A DNA stretch of 64,000 bases from Sphingobacteriales bacterium 39-19 (GTDB lineage: Bacteria; Bacteroidota; Bacteroidia; Chitinophagales; Chitinophagaceae). Below are positions 54,591-63,487 of this stretch, piece by piece. How positions within the stretch are numbered: the stretch's first letter is position 1; every line of letters begins with the position of its first letter. The notes beneath the pieces are model-generated. The model saw only the letters and a list, made by a program, of their open reading frames with translations, was not told the DNA's origin and did not search any database. A program made the translations under genes and the position numbers. The stretch spans positions 186,001-250,000 of the forward strand of contig MKTX01000001.1 in the NCBI GenBank assembly GCA_001898465.1, in the 5' to 3' direction.

Positions 54591-56912
54591 TTAAATACGT
54601 TTTTCCTTTTTTCCCATCAGCAAAACCGGTAACAGCATTAAATTAGTTGCAGTGGCTACTATTAAGGTAAGTGAAGTAAGCCAACCCAAAGCAAAAGTGC
54701 CTCCAAAACTACTGGCACAAAAAATAATAAACCCGGCAATTAATACCATTGATGTATAAAGGATACTTAACCCGGTATGACGAATACTGTATTTCACGGT
54801 TGTATTTACATCGTTATCATAGGCCGGCAGTTCTTGCCTGTAATTTACCAGGAAACGGATACTGATATCTACGGCTATTCCTAAAGCCACACTAAATACC
54901 AGTACGGTACTGGGTTTTAAGGGTACCCCCAGCCAGCCCATGGTTCCTGCTGTTACCATTAATGGAATCATGTTTGTAATTAATGAATACGATAAAATAC
55001 GGCCGGAGCGAAATAGCCAAAGCATACATAATGCAATAAATAAAAAGGCCCAGAATATACTTTCCTTCAACCCATTTATGATGTACTTGCTTCCTTCTAA
55101 AAAAGTAATGCTGGTCCCGGTAAGTTTTACCGAATAACTACTATCAAAGAGTGTATGCGCTTTTGTTTCTATTCCCTTTAATATGTCCGGTAATTGCCGG
55201 GTACCTACATCGGCCATGCTCACACTAATGCGGGTACTTTGCCTGCCGCTGTCAATAAATGACAAAAGCATCCGGGAAAGTTGATTATTGCTGTTTGAAT
55301 CTCTTTGTGGCCTTAAATATTCACCCACAAAAGCACCATCAAATGCATTCGGTAACATATAATTTGCTGAATCTCCTTCATAAAAAGCCTGTTTGGCAAA
55401 TTTTAATCCTTCTGCCAGGCTTAATGGCCTGTTCATTTGTGGCTGTGCTGCAATATACTGAGCCAGTGAATCTACTTTTTGAAAAATTCCGAGCGCCCTG
55501 GAGCCGGTAATACCATGTGGTTTTTTTGTAGATACCACAATTTCCAGCGGCATTACACCTTTAAAGTTATTTTCAAAAAATTTAAGGTCTGTATATATTT
55601 TATCCGTTTGTGGCAAATCATCTACTATATATCCTACTCCTTTCAATCGCAACATCCCAAGCAGGGAAAACAAAACCAACAATGCCGTAATTCCCAATAC
55701 AAGCCTGCGATGGTTTAAAACCAGGTTTTCAATTTTTTGTAACACCGATGTTATCCAGTGACTATGTAAATATTTTAATTGGGGCGACCTGGGCGCAGGC
55801 AAATAACTTAAAACGGAAGGAAGCAGGATAAATGAAATAACAAATACCATCATAATGCTTAACCCTGCAATAATGCCAAATTCTTTTAAGATGGCGCTTT
55901 GTGTAAATGCAAATACCCCAAAACCAATGGCTGCCGTGAGGTTACAAAAGAAAGTAACCACTCCCATTTTACTTACCATACCTACAAGGGCCTTTTCTTT
56001 ATGATGCTCCTGTAAATAAAGGGTATGGTATTTATTAATAAAATAAATGCAATTGGGAACGCCAATTACAACGACCAGCGGAGGCGCTAATGCCGTTAAT
56101 AAAGAAATTTTAAATCCAAATAAATACATAAGGCCCACCGTCCAAATAACGCCTATGATAACCACCAGTAAAGACAGGAGTGTGGTACTACCCGATCTGA
56201 AAAACAATAAAAGTATACAGGCACTTAATAGTAATGAAGCGATAAGGAAAAATCGCATTTCTTTTTGAATACGGTCAGAAACTGCCGTACGAATTAAAGG
56301 CAACCCACTTATATAAGTTTGTATTCCTGTTTTCTTTTCAAATAAGTGAGTGGCGGCTGTAATGTTATTTACAATTTGGGTTCTTTTGGGAGAATTGAGG
56401 GAATCTTTATTGATACGCACAGCCATTAAATAGGCATGGGTAGCGGGGTTATATAATAAGGAGCGATAGAAAGGAAGATTTTCAAAAACTAACCGGGCAG
56501 AATCTAATTGCGCCTGGGATTGAATGGCTGGGCTAAATATTTTAACGGCATCTAACTTGTCGGTTTCTTCATTCTTTACCAGGTTCACTGCCGATGGCAA
56601 ACTCATTACATCTGCTACATCGGGCACTTTTTTTAATTGCTGCTGTAAATGGCTGTAGGCGGTAAAATTTTTTAAATTAAAAAGATTGTTGCTTTGAATA
56701 CCAACTACCAGGATATTTCCATCATCTCCGAATTGTTTCCTGAACGCCTGGTAGTCCTGGTATTTAGAATTGCCGGATGGAATTGCTTTGGCAAATTCAT
56801 AGCTTAGTTTTACCTGGCTGGCAAAATAACCCATTATTCCGGTAAGCATACTGAGTATAATAATAAGAAGAAGCCGGTTTTTAATAACCAGCTTTGCCAA
56901 ACGTTGCCACAT
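54591..56912 (-). CDS. RND/MMPL-family exporter
   Basis: The 773-residue inner-membrane protein has the two-fold RND layout: TM1 (about 12-30), a large periplasmic loop (about 31-215), five TMs, TM7 near 408-428, a second loop and five TMs. SSD/MMPL-type motifs are AIGFGVFAFTQSAILKEFG and TVLVFSVALGIAVDISIRFL. It lacks the GxxxD motif of multidrug AcrB types; this shorter class exports lipids or hopanoid-like molecules or works with unknown partners. No membrane-fusion or outer-membrane component adjoins it. Transcription is separate from the SusC operon, which starts 88 bases away. Confidence 0.9.
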   Translation of the reverse strand: MWQRLAKLVIKNRLLLIIILSMLTGIMGYFASQVKLSYEFAKAIPSGNSKYQDYQAFRKQFGDDGNILVVGIQSNNLFNLKNFTAYSHLQQQLKKVPDVADVMSLPSAVNLVKNEETDKLDAVKIFSPAIQSQAQLDSARLVFENLPFYRSLLYNPATHAYLMAVRINKDSLNSPKRTQIVNNITAATHLFEKKTGIQTYISGLPLIRTAVSDRIQKEMRFFLIASLLLSACILLLFFRSGSTTLLSLLVVIIGVIWTVGLMYLFGFKISLLTALAPPLVVVIGVPNCIYFINKYHTLYLQEHHKEKALVGMVSKMGVVTFFCNLTAAIGFGVFAFTQSAILKEFGIIAGLSIMMVFVISFILLPSVLSYLPAPRSPQLKYLHSHWITSVLQKIENLVLNHRRLVLGITALLVLFSLLGMLRLKGVGYIVDDLPQTDKIYTDLKFFENNFKGVMPLEIVVSTKKPHGITGSRALGIFQKVDSLAQYIAAQPQMNRPLSLAEGLKFAKQAFYEGDSANYMLPNAFDGAFVGEYLRPQRDSNSNNQLSRMLLSFIDSGRQSTRISVSMADVGTRQLPDILKGIETKAHTLFDSSYSVKLTGTSITFLEGSKYIINGLKESIFWAFLFIALCMLWLFRSGRILSYSLITNMIPLMVTAGTMGWLGVPLKPSTVLVFSVALGIAVDISIRFLVNYRQELPAYDNDVNTTVKYSIRHTGLSILYTSMVLIAGFIIFCASSFGGTFALGWLTSLTLIVATATNLMLLPVLLMGKKEKRI

Positions 56913-56996
56913 ATAAAGCTAAACACTGTTTAATTTTGCAAAGAAAGATTATTTAAGCGGTATTTTTATTAAAAACATCAACTGGTGGCGGCATAA

Positions 56997-57749
56997 ATGC
57001 ATCGTTATACTATGATTTATAAAACAAAAGGCATCATATTACGCAGTATCCGGTATGGCGACACAAGCCTTGTAGTTACTGCCTTTACCGAACTATTCGG
57101 CATACAAACTTATATGGTAAATGCAGCCCGTTCGGCAAAAAAAACAGCGGCGAAGGCAATTCTGTTTCAACCATCAGCCCTGTTAGAAATGCAGGTATAT
57201 CACCAGGAGCAAAAAGCCATGAACCGTATTAAAGAATCTAACTGGGCATTCTTATACCGGCACATTTTATCGGATGTGGTGAAAAACAGCATTGCTTTAT
57301 TTATGATTGAAGTTTTGCATAAAACCCTCAAGCAGCCTGAACAAAATACTGACCTGTTTTATTTTTGCGAAGATGCCTTACAACAACTGGATGATGCCCC
57401 GCCGGGTGTGGCGGCAAATTTTCCTTTGTATTTTATTTTACAGCTACCCCACTTTTCGGGTTTACGGCTGCAGGATGATTACATGCCCGGTAAAAGAGAA
57501 ATATTAGACCTGCAGGAAGGGCGTTTTGTTGCCACGGTACCGCAACATGCCCATTATATAGAACATGAGTATGCCCGAATTACAGCCGAATTATTAAGAA
57601 TCATGCAACCCCATGAACTGGCTGATATTAAGCTTAACAAACAAATGAGAAGATTTTTGCTATCCCGTTATGTAAGCTATTATCAATTGCACATCCAGGA
57701 TTTTGGAAATTTAAAAACATTACCGGTAATACAAGAAGTACTTGAGTGA
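56997..57749 (+). CDS. recO: DNA repair protein RecO
   Basis: The 250-residue RecO is a recombination mediator that helps load RecA onto SSB-coated DNA within RecFOR. The N-terminal OB-fold (YKTKGIILRSIRYGDTSLVV, FGIQTYMVNAARSA, about 8-80) and the helical C-terminal domain are intact. The zinc-ribbon cysteines of other RecO proteins are missing, which is common in this phylum. Either ATG (56997 or 57012, MIYKTKG) could be used; the second opens the conserved domain. recF and recR are not nearby. Confidence 0.92.
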   Translation: MHRYTMIYKTKGIILRSIRYGDTSLVVTAFTELFGIQTYMVNAARSAKKTAAKAILFQPSALLEMQVYHQEQKAMNRIKESNWAFLYRHILSDVVKNSIALFMIEVLHKTLKQPEQNTDLFYFCEDALQQLDDAPPGVAANFPLYFILQLPHFSGLRLQDDYMPGKREILDLQEGRFVATVPQHAHYIEHEYARITAELLRIMQPHELADIKLNKQMRRFLLSRYVSYYQLHIQDFGNLKTLPVIQEVLE

Positions 57750-57799
57750 TGCCCTGGCAAATAAAAAGAAGGCATTAAAATGAATCCAATAAATTCGGT

Positions 57800-57807
57800 T
57801 AACTTTA
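57800..57807 (+). promoter_or_regulatory. Candidate -7 element of the DUF4126 gene
   Basis: TAACTTTA is the same sequence as in front of ruvB, 21 bases before the TTG start at 57829. It supports a TTG start close downstream. Confidence 0.35.
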
Positions 57808-57828
57808 ATACCCATAAAAAGAACTTAC

Positions 57829-58386
57829 TTGGAAATTTTTTTATCCATCTGTGTAGGCCTGGGAATTGCAGCTGCAACCGGGTTTCGTATTTTTTTACCC
57901 ATGCTGGTGGGTAATATTGCTTCCCTGCTGGGCTGGTATCATTTTTCAGATAGCTTTCAATGGATGGGAAGCTGGACTGCATTTGCAATTTTAAGTACCG
58001 CAACTGTTGCTGAAATTGTAGCCTACTATGTTCCCTTTTTAGATAATTTATTAGATAAAATTGCACTTCCCTTAGCGATAGGCGCCGGCACCCTGGTGAG
58101 TACTTCTGTAATGAGTGACCAAATGGCTGAACCCCTTAAATGGGGACTTGGTTTAGTAGCCGGCGGGGGCGCTGCCGGGCTAATACATGCGGCCATGGGT
58201 ATGCTTAGGCTCGGCTCCAGTGCCGGTACAGCGGGTACTGCAAACCCCATTGTTACGACGGGTGAAAATGGCGCTGCGGCCACTGTATCTATATTATCTT
58301 TTATTATCCCCATAGTAATGGCAGGTTTGGTATTGCTACTTCTTTATTTTATCCTAAAAAAGATGGGGAAATATTTTAGTAAATGA
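57829..58386 (+). CDS. DUF4126 family membrane protein
   Basis: The 185-residue polytopic membrane protein (DUF4126) starts ISICVGLGIAAATGFRIFLPM-like (SICVGLGIAAATGFRIFLPM) and continues with several membrane segments including GLVAGGGAAGLIHAAMGMLR and a final FIIPIVMAGLVLLLLYFILK. There is no ATG before the conserved N-terminus and the frame is closed 12 codons upstream, so TTG (57829) is the most likely start. The function of the family is unknown. It follows recO by 79 bases on the same strand. Confidence 0.87.
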   Translation: MEIFLSICVGLGIAAATGFRIFLPMLVGNIASLLGWYHFSDSFQWMGSWTAFAILSTATVAEIVAYYVPFLDNLLDKIALPLAIGAGTLVSTSVMSDQMAEPLKWGLGLVAGGGAAGLIHAAMGMLRLGSSAGTAGTANPIVTTGENGAAATVSILSFIIPIVMAGLVLLLLYFILKKMGKYFSK

Positions 58387-58417
58387 AAGAAAAACCCGGG
58401 GTATAAATAAACTTTCG

Positions 58418-58457
58418 AACCTTATATCATGTACGAAGGTTGCCAAAAATGATATAA
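58418..58457 (+). promoter_or_regulatory. Mutually exclusive stem-loops upstream of a CarboxypepD_reg gene
   Basis: AACCTT (58418-58423) can pair with AAGGTT (58436-58441), while the overlapping TTATATCAT (58422-58430) pairs perfectly with ATGATATAA (58449-58457). The two structures cannot both form. The leader sits 19 bases before the ATG at 58476. Confidence 0.35.
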
Positions 58458-58475
58458 AAATAAATCCGCCTCCTA

Positions 58476-59336
58476 ATGAAAATATTTTTATTCCTCTTTT
58501 TCCCTTGTATTACCTACGGCCAGGTTGTATATAAAGGAAATATTATTAACAAGCAATCAAAAGAAAAGATTCCATATGCATCGGTGGGCCTGGTAAAAGA
58601 AAATACAGGGATAAATGCCAATGAAGACGGGGCGTTTGTATTGGTTTCTGATTTAAACCCGAATGATACATTAATTATTTCATGCGTAGGATTTGAAACA
58701 ACCCAGTTTCCTGTAAACCAATTACCGGCAAATCATGTTTTTGAAATTGCAGAAAAGCCATTGGTATGTAATCCCATCACTCTAAAAAACCATTATACAA
58801 AATCCGTAATCCTGAATGATTATAATGATTGCGGTAAGAATGACTATGCCTCTGCGGGTGCCGTTTTCCAAATAGCCCAACATTTTAAAACGCCCGAAAC
58901 AAACAGCTTGTTAAGCGAAATTAATATCTGTAAGCGTGATGAAAATTCCCGTTTCAGAATCAGGATTTATAATAAGGACACTTTATCAGGAATGCCCTCC
59001 GCTGACCTGGTGGATGCTATTATTGAAATAAAATCAGCGAAGAAATATGTAAGGCTAAACTTAGAAAAATATAATATCATAATTCCCGAAAAAGATTTTT
59101 TTGTAGCTATTGAATGGTTGTTTATCCCTTATAATGAGAAAAATATTCAATACAAAACAAGGGGTAAAAAACAAAAAAACACGTATTATAAACCCGTAAT
59201 TTATATTCATAAAACAGAAGGCTACCAGAGCCATTTAAAAAAAGAGCCAACTACATGGATGATGGACTACCGGGGCAAATGGAGACCCATAAATATTGAA
59301 TTTAATTTCTTAATTTCTGCAAAGGTAAAAATTTAA
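58476..59336 (+). CDS. CarboxypepD_reg-like exported protein
   Basis: The 286-residue exported protein has a signal peptide (1-15, cleaving near YGQ) and an N-terminal CarboxypepD_reg-like beta-sandwich (about 18-92; GNIINKQSKEKIPYASVGLV, GAFVLVSDLNPNDTLIISCV). The C-terminal two thirds are unlike known receptors: basic and beta-rich (FRIRIYNKDTLSGMPSADLV, YVRLNLEKYNIIIPEKDFFV). It has no barrel or plug, so it is not a TonB receptor. This domain is often seen on outer-membrane proteins with unknown roles. Visibly AT-rich against the neighbours. Confidence 0.72.
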   Translation: MKIFLFLFFPCITYGQVVYKGNIINKQSKEKIPYASVGLVKENTGINANEDGAFVLVSDLNPNDTLIISCVGFETTQFPVNQLPANHVFEIAEKPLVCNPITLKNHYTKSVILNDYNDCGKNDYASAGAVFQIAQHFKTPETNSLLSEINICKRDENSRFRIRIYNKDTLSGMPSADLVDAIIEIKSAKKYVRLNLEKYNIIIPEKDFFVAIEWLFIPYNEKNIQYKTRGKKQKNTYYKPVIYIHKTEGYQSHLKKEPTTWMMDYRGKWRPINIEFNFLISAKVKI

Positions 59337-59385
59337 AAAAGCATACACTCAATTAAAAAAATGAATGATGCCAGGATATGATTTC

Positions 59386-60528
59386 TTAAATCACTCTTTT
59401 GCTTTCGCCATTATGTAAAATAACCAGCCCGGGAAATTTCTTTTTTTCAAAACTTCCCAATTGATCTGACAAACCCAATGCAGAAGCGCCCCCACTGGTT
59501 GCCCAGCGTAAAATATATTCTTCCTCAATTCCAGGAAAATATTTTTGTAAGGTTTTTATTTCTTCATACATATTTAATGTGTGGTTGCTTGCGAGGCTAT
59601 CGGTACCTATTACCAATTGCATATTTTCAGATAAGAACATTTCAATAGGCGGTAGTGTATTTTCTATAAACAAATTCGCATTGGGGCAAATACAAAAAAA
59701 TATTTTTTCTTTTTGAGCAGCCGTTAAACCCTGTATATCCTGCAGGCTGGTAAACGTATTGTGAACTGCAATAATGGTTTGCTGATGATTAAAAAAAGGT
59801 AGCCAACTGCAAAAGCTGGATTTACCGGCAGGAATAAAATGAGAAATATCAATCCCCATCTCATGATAAAATTGGATAAAAGCGCCGGTACCAGATCGGA
59901 ATAATTCATTTTCTGCTCCTGTTTCCTGGTTATGGATGGATATGATTTCATTTTTAGTAACGGCATCTATTTCTCCCAGTAAAGTTTTTGAAACTGAATA
60001 AGGGGCATGAGGAACAAAGGTAGCCGGCAGCCCTGACTCTTCAAATGCTGATTTTACCGGCTGCATATCTACCATCCGTTTTTTAGCTACTGCATCCGCA
60101 AAGCCGGTAATTTCAATAAAGTTTTTCCAGTACAATTGGCTGTTTCGCTTTAAGGGAATACTATCGGGTGTATTACAGATATCACCTATAGCTACCGTAC
60201 CGGATTCCCTTAACTGCTTTTCAGCGGCTGCCATTGCTTCCCCCTTCTGCTGGGTTGTTGCCGCTCTTTTTTGCATTACTCCTTTTACAAAATCTACTAA
60301 ACCGGTATGCATCGGGATCTTATTAAGCATGTGGCTTAGTTCTATATGGCAATGCACATTTACAAAGCCGGGACATAAAGTGCCTTGTAATACTTCAATA
60401 TCCGTACCCGCTACGGCCTCAGGCAATAAATCTATAATTTCACCTGCTGCAGTAGTGATAAGTACTGAATGTGGCGGGGCAAAATTATCTCCATTAAAAA
60501 TTCTGTCTGCTTTAAATTTTCTAAACAT
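59386..60528 (-). CDS. Metal-dependent amidohydrolase (nucleoside/aminofutalosine deaminase-like)
   Basis: The 380-residue cytoplasmic amidohydrolase has the TIM-barrel metal ligands: HxH-type NVHCHIELSH (about 59-68), PHAPYSVS (about 175-182), SIHNQETGAE (about 197-206) and the late TDSLASNHTLNM Asp. The motif HxHxELS and PHAPYSVS are those of the cytosine/chlorohydrolase branch that includes aminofutalosine deaminase of the futalosine menaquinone pathway. No other menaquinone gene is present, so the substrate is open. Its ATG is one base from the stop codon of the upstream DUF3298 gene; the two are co-transcribed. Confidence 0.85.
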   Translation of the reverse strand: MFRKFKADRIFNGDNFAPPHSVLITTAAGEIIDLLPEAVAGTDIEVLQGTLCPGFVNVHCHIELSHMLNKIPMHTGLVDFVKGVMQKRAATTQQKGEAMAAAEKQLRESGTVAIGDICNTPDSIPLKRNSQLYWKNFIEITGFADAVAKKRMVDMQPVKSAFEESGLPATFVPHAPYSVSKTLLGEIDAVTKNEIISIHNQETGAENELFRSGTGAFIQFYHEMGIDISHFIPAGKSSFCSWLPFFNHQQTIIAVHNTFTSLQDIQGLTAAQKEKIFFCICPNANLFIENTLPPIEMFLSENMQLVIGTDSLASNHTLNMYEEIKTLQKYFPGIEEEYILRWATSGGASALGLSDQLGSFEKKKFPGLVILHNGESKRVI

Positions 60529-60529
60529 A

Positions 60530-61744
60530 TTATGGCAGGCCCATTCTTTTTTGAAAAATGGGATTTAAATAACCTTTCAAATCTGTAAATGGGATCCCAA
60601 TATCAATTTGCCCATATACATAGGCAGCTATTTCATAAGGCTGATAAGAAAAGATAAGTTCATTACCCGAAAAGTAAAAATTCTTATTGGGCTTTAAAAA
60701 ATTATCAAATAGAATCGTATTTAATTTTTCATTGGGCTTCAGGCCTGCTCTTTTTTTAAAATTTTCTTCGAGCAGTTTTTGTAATAAAAGGGTATCGGCA
60801 CTGGTAATGTCGCTCAATCGCATCCTTTTTTTCTCAGCTACATTATAACAATAAAAAGTTGCTCCATAATTGCCGTGAGCGCCACCGGCATAACTATAGC
60901 CGAAATGGCTTAGCACCAGGTAGCTTTTATCGTTCCAGTAAATTTTTATGTTTTGTTCCAAATCATAATTCATGTACGTCAAGCTTTCTGCCTCTTTTTC
61001 ATCCAGGTTCTTACCCTGCTCGTGGTAATCTGTAAAAAAGGAATGGTGAATGCGGTTTATCAAGGAATCGTAAGAAAGCGCCATCGTGCTTTTATACGTG
61101 TCATCCAGCATTTTCATAATTTCGGTATTGAGCCAGGTGCCTGCACTATAATTGCCGGCAGGAATCACAAAATCTTCCCGGGTATGAGCCTGCGATGAAT
61201 TCTTATGCCCCGGGAATAAGCGGGCAGAATCAGAATAAGAAAGTACATTAAACGTGTAAGAAGTAAGATCGTATTGTTCTCTTAAAGCAAGGGGATATCT
61301 ATTGCCATGAGCGTCCACCCATACACCTTCTATGGCATGACCTGCATATGTAAAAATCCATTTACCGGGTAAAGATGGCTGTTCATTCCGATTATCAAAT
61401 TTTTCTGATGTAAATTCTTCCAGCACAATACTATCTCCTGCCTTTTTATTTTCAGGCGAGGCAGGCCCTAGTTCAATAAACGAGCCTACTTGGGTAAAAT
61501 AATAAATTCCTGAAAACTGGTGGCCGGCTCTTTGCAAATTTAAAACTACGGGTTTGCCAGCTACTGTTCCCACCATTCTTTTATAAAAATTACCGGAATC
61601 AGTGAGGGGAATATTTACTACGGGTTCTGTTACTTTCACAATCGTATCCACTACGACAGGCGCTTCTCCTGTATTTTTAGGATTATTACAACCATATAAA
61701 ATAAAGCCTGTAATAAATAAAAAGCCGGCATGGGTTATCCTCAT
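60530..61744 (-). CDS. DUF3298/RsiV-like lipoprotein
   Basis: The start at 61744 opens a lipoprotein signal (MRITHAGFLFITGFILYGC, Cys19); in-frame upstream codons would bury it. The mature part (~385 residues) has an N-terminal beta region (about 50-190) and a C-terminal DUF4163/DUF3298 pair (about 200-400; YAGGAHGNYGATFYCYNVAE, LLEENFKKRAGLKPNEKL). RsiV, a lysozyme-binding anti-sigma factor of Bacillus, carries the same domains, and many Gram-negative members are cell-surface lipoproteins of unknown role. No sigma factor adjoins it. The amidohydrolase follows one base on. Confidence 0.8.
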   Translation of the reverse strand: MRITHAGFLFITGFILYGCNNPKNTGEAPVVVDTIVKVTEPVVNIPLTDSGNFYKRMVGTVAGKPVVLNLQRAGHQFSGIYYFTQVGSFIELGPASPENKKAGDSIVLEEFTSEKFDNRNEQPSLPGKWIFTYAGHAIEGVWVDAHGNRYPLALREQYDLTSYTFNVLSYSDSARLFPGHKNSSQAHTREDFVIPAGNYSAGTWLNTEIMKMLDDTYKSTMALSYDSLINRIHHSFFTDYHEQGKNLDEKEAESLTYMNYDLEQNIKIYWNDKSYLVLSHFGYSYAGGAHGNYGATFYCYNVAEKKRMRLSDITSADTLLLQKLLEENFKKRAGLKPNEKLNTILFDNFLKPNKNFYFSGNELIFSYQPYEIAAYVYGQIDIGIPFTDLKGYLNPIFQKRMGLP

Positions 61745-61871
61745 CAATAAAATTTTGATTAAAATTACTAAAATAGAAACAGGTACAGGGTTAAAACCCA
61801 AATCCGGGAATATTTTATACTCAATTCCTGTAATTAAAAATGAAGGATTACCATTTTCGGAAATTAGAAAA

Positions 61872-61879
61872 TATCTTTG
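61872..61879 (+). promoter_or_regulatory. Promoter of prfA
   Basis: TATCTTTG is an exact TAnnTTTG, 35 bases before the prfA ATG at 61915. Confidence 0.5.
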
Positions 61880-61914
61880 CACACGGTAAAAAAAATACCC
61901 GCCTGTAATAAACG

Positions 61915-62976
61915 ATGTTAGATAAATTAGATGCCATTAAAGCCAAGTTCGACGACCTGGCAGTTGCCCTTACCAACCCCGAAATTGTAAGCGATAATAA
62001 GCGGTTTACAGCATTAAGCCGTGAATATCGCAGCCTTGAGAAGATAGTAAATGCAAGAAATGAGTATGTAAAATTGCTGGAAGATATTGAATTCAATAAA
62101 GAAGTATTACAATCGGATGATGATGAAATGAGGGAAATGGCCAAAATAGAATTACCGGGACTGGATGAAAAGAAAACAGACCTGGAAAAGCAACTCCGCA
62201 ACCTACTTATTCCTAAGGATCCCTATGATGAAAAGAATGCAATTTTGGAAATACGGGCAGGTACCGGTGGCGATGAAGCATCCTTATTTGCCGGGGATTT
62301 GTTCAGGATGTATTTAAAATATTGTGAAAAACAAGGTTGGAAAACCGCTTTGCTGAGTGAAAGTGAAGGTACGGTAGGGGGCTATAAAGAAGTACAATTA
62401 GAAGTAACGGGTGAAGATGTATATGGTATTTTAAAATTTGAGAGTGGCGTACACCGGGTACAAAGAGTACCAGATACTGAAGCCAGTGGCAGGGTTCATA
62501 CCAGTGCAGCAACTGTGGCCGTAATGCCCGAAGCCGATGAGGTAGACTTTGAATTAAAAGACAGTGATGTAAAAATGGAAACAGCCCGAAGTGGCGGGGC
62601 GGGTGGCCAAAACGTAAATAAAGTAGAAACAAAAGTATTTTTAACCCATATACCCACCGGCGTAACCGTAGTGTGCCAAACAGAACGTACCCAATTGGCT
62701 AACCGTGAAAAAGCGATGGAGATGCTACGAACCAGGTTGTATGATGAACAAGTGAGAAAACAGGAAGAAGAAATTGCCCGCAGAAGAAAAAGCCTGGTGA
62801 GTACGGGAGACAGGAGCGCTAAAATAAGAACTTATAATTTTCCGCAGGGCAGAGTAACGGATCACCGGATAGGGCTTACCGTTTATAACTTAGATGCCGT
62901 ACTCAATGGAGAGTTACAAGAATTTATAGATGCATTACAGTTTGCAGAGAATGCCGAAAAGCTCACAAATCCTTAA
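61915..62976 (+). CDS. prfA: Peptide chain release factor 1
   Basis: The 353-residue RF1 ends translation at UAA and UAG. Domain 3 has the GGQ motif ([17 protein letters not shown]), whose Gln triggers peptidyl-tRNA hydrolysis. The decoding loop reads [19 protein letters not shown], where the tripeptide PDT fits the RF1 PxT class (RF2 has SPF). The N-terminal coiled domain (about 1-100), the [16 protein letters not shown] block and the C-terminal [15 protein letters not shown] segment are intact. No frameshift site is present, as expected for RF1. The 5' region has TATCTTTG (61872-61879). Confidence 0.97.
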   Translation: MLDKLDAIKAKFDDLAVALTNPEIVSDNKRFTALSREYRSLEKIVNARNEYVKLLEDIEFNKEVLQSDDDEMREMAKIELPGLDEKKTDLEKQLRNLLIPKDPYDEKNAILEIRAGTGGDEASLFAGDLFRMYLKYCEKQGWKTALLSESEGTVGGYKEVQLEVTGEDVYGILKFESGVHRVQRVPDTEASGRVHTSAATVAVMPEADEVDFELKDSDVKMETARSGGAGGQNVNKVETKVFLTHIPTGVTVVCQTERTQLANREKAMEMLRTRLYDEQVRKQEEEIARRRKSLVSTGDRSAKIRTYNFPQGRVTDHRIGLTVYNLDAVLNGELQEFIDALQFAENAEKLTNP

Positions 62977-63097
62977 GTTGGCTGCAAGTTTTATTGACCA
63001 CAACATTTTTAAAGAAAATATTTAATTCTGCATTTGTTTTTTTGACTTTGTGCAATGTTTTTTACCTTATTTCTTATCTTCATTAAAATACAATGTT

Positions 63098-63487
63098 ATG
63101 AAACATTTACTCCTTATTATACTTTTAGCAAATAGTTTAGTAGGACTAAATTCTTGTAAGAAGGATTCTTCAGAAAGTAGGATTTTAATAAATTTTATTA
63201 ATAAAACTGGCTCAGAAATTCAAAGTGCAACAGCAGACAATATTCAAATTGGAAATATTGCAGACAATGAGCAAACTGGGTTTATAAGTTTTGATCACTT
63301 TAGAACCGACACTCAAATGCCAGATTGTGATTTTATTGGGATACTTCAAAATGATACTTTGAATAGTACAGCAAAATTCTATTTTTGTGGAACTGAGAAA
63401 TCTCAATTAAAAGCTGGACAATATAATATTGAAATTAAACTTTCCACAATTGGATCTAACAAATATTTTGACTTACATTTTAGGTAA
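63098..63487 (+). CDS. Small AT-rich lipoprotein of unknown function
   Basis: The ATG at 63098 opens a lipoprotein signal peptide (MKHLLLIILLANSLVGLNSC, Cys20) followed by KKDSSES; the upstream in-frame ATG at 63050 would spoil it. The mature 109 residues (SRILINFINKTGSEIQSATA, TLNSTAKFYFCGTEKSQLKA) are beta-rich and unrelated to any family I know. Codon use is strongly AT-biased against prfA next door, suggesting a laterally gained or fast-evolving gene. Confidence 0.6.
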   Translation: MKHLLLIILLANSLVGLNSCKKDSSESRILINFINKTGSEIQSATADNIQIGNIADNEQTGFISFDHFRTDTQMPDCDFIGILQNDTLNSTAKFYFCGTEKSQLKAGQYNIEIKLSTIGSNKYFDLHFR

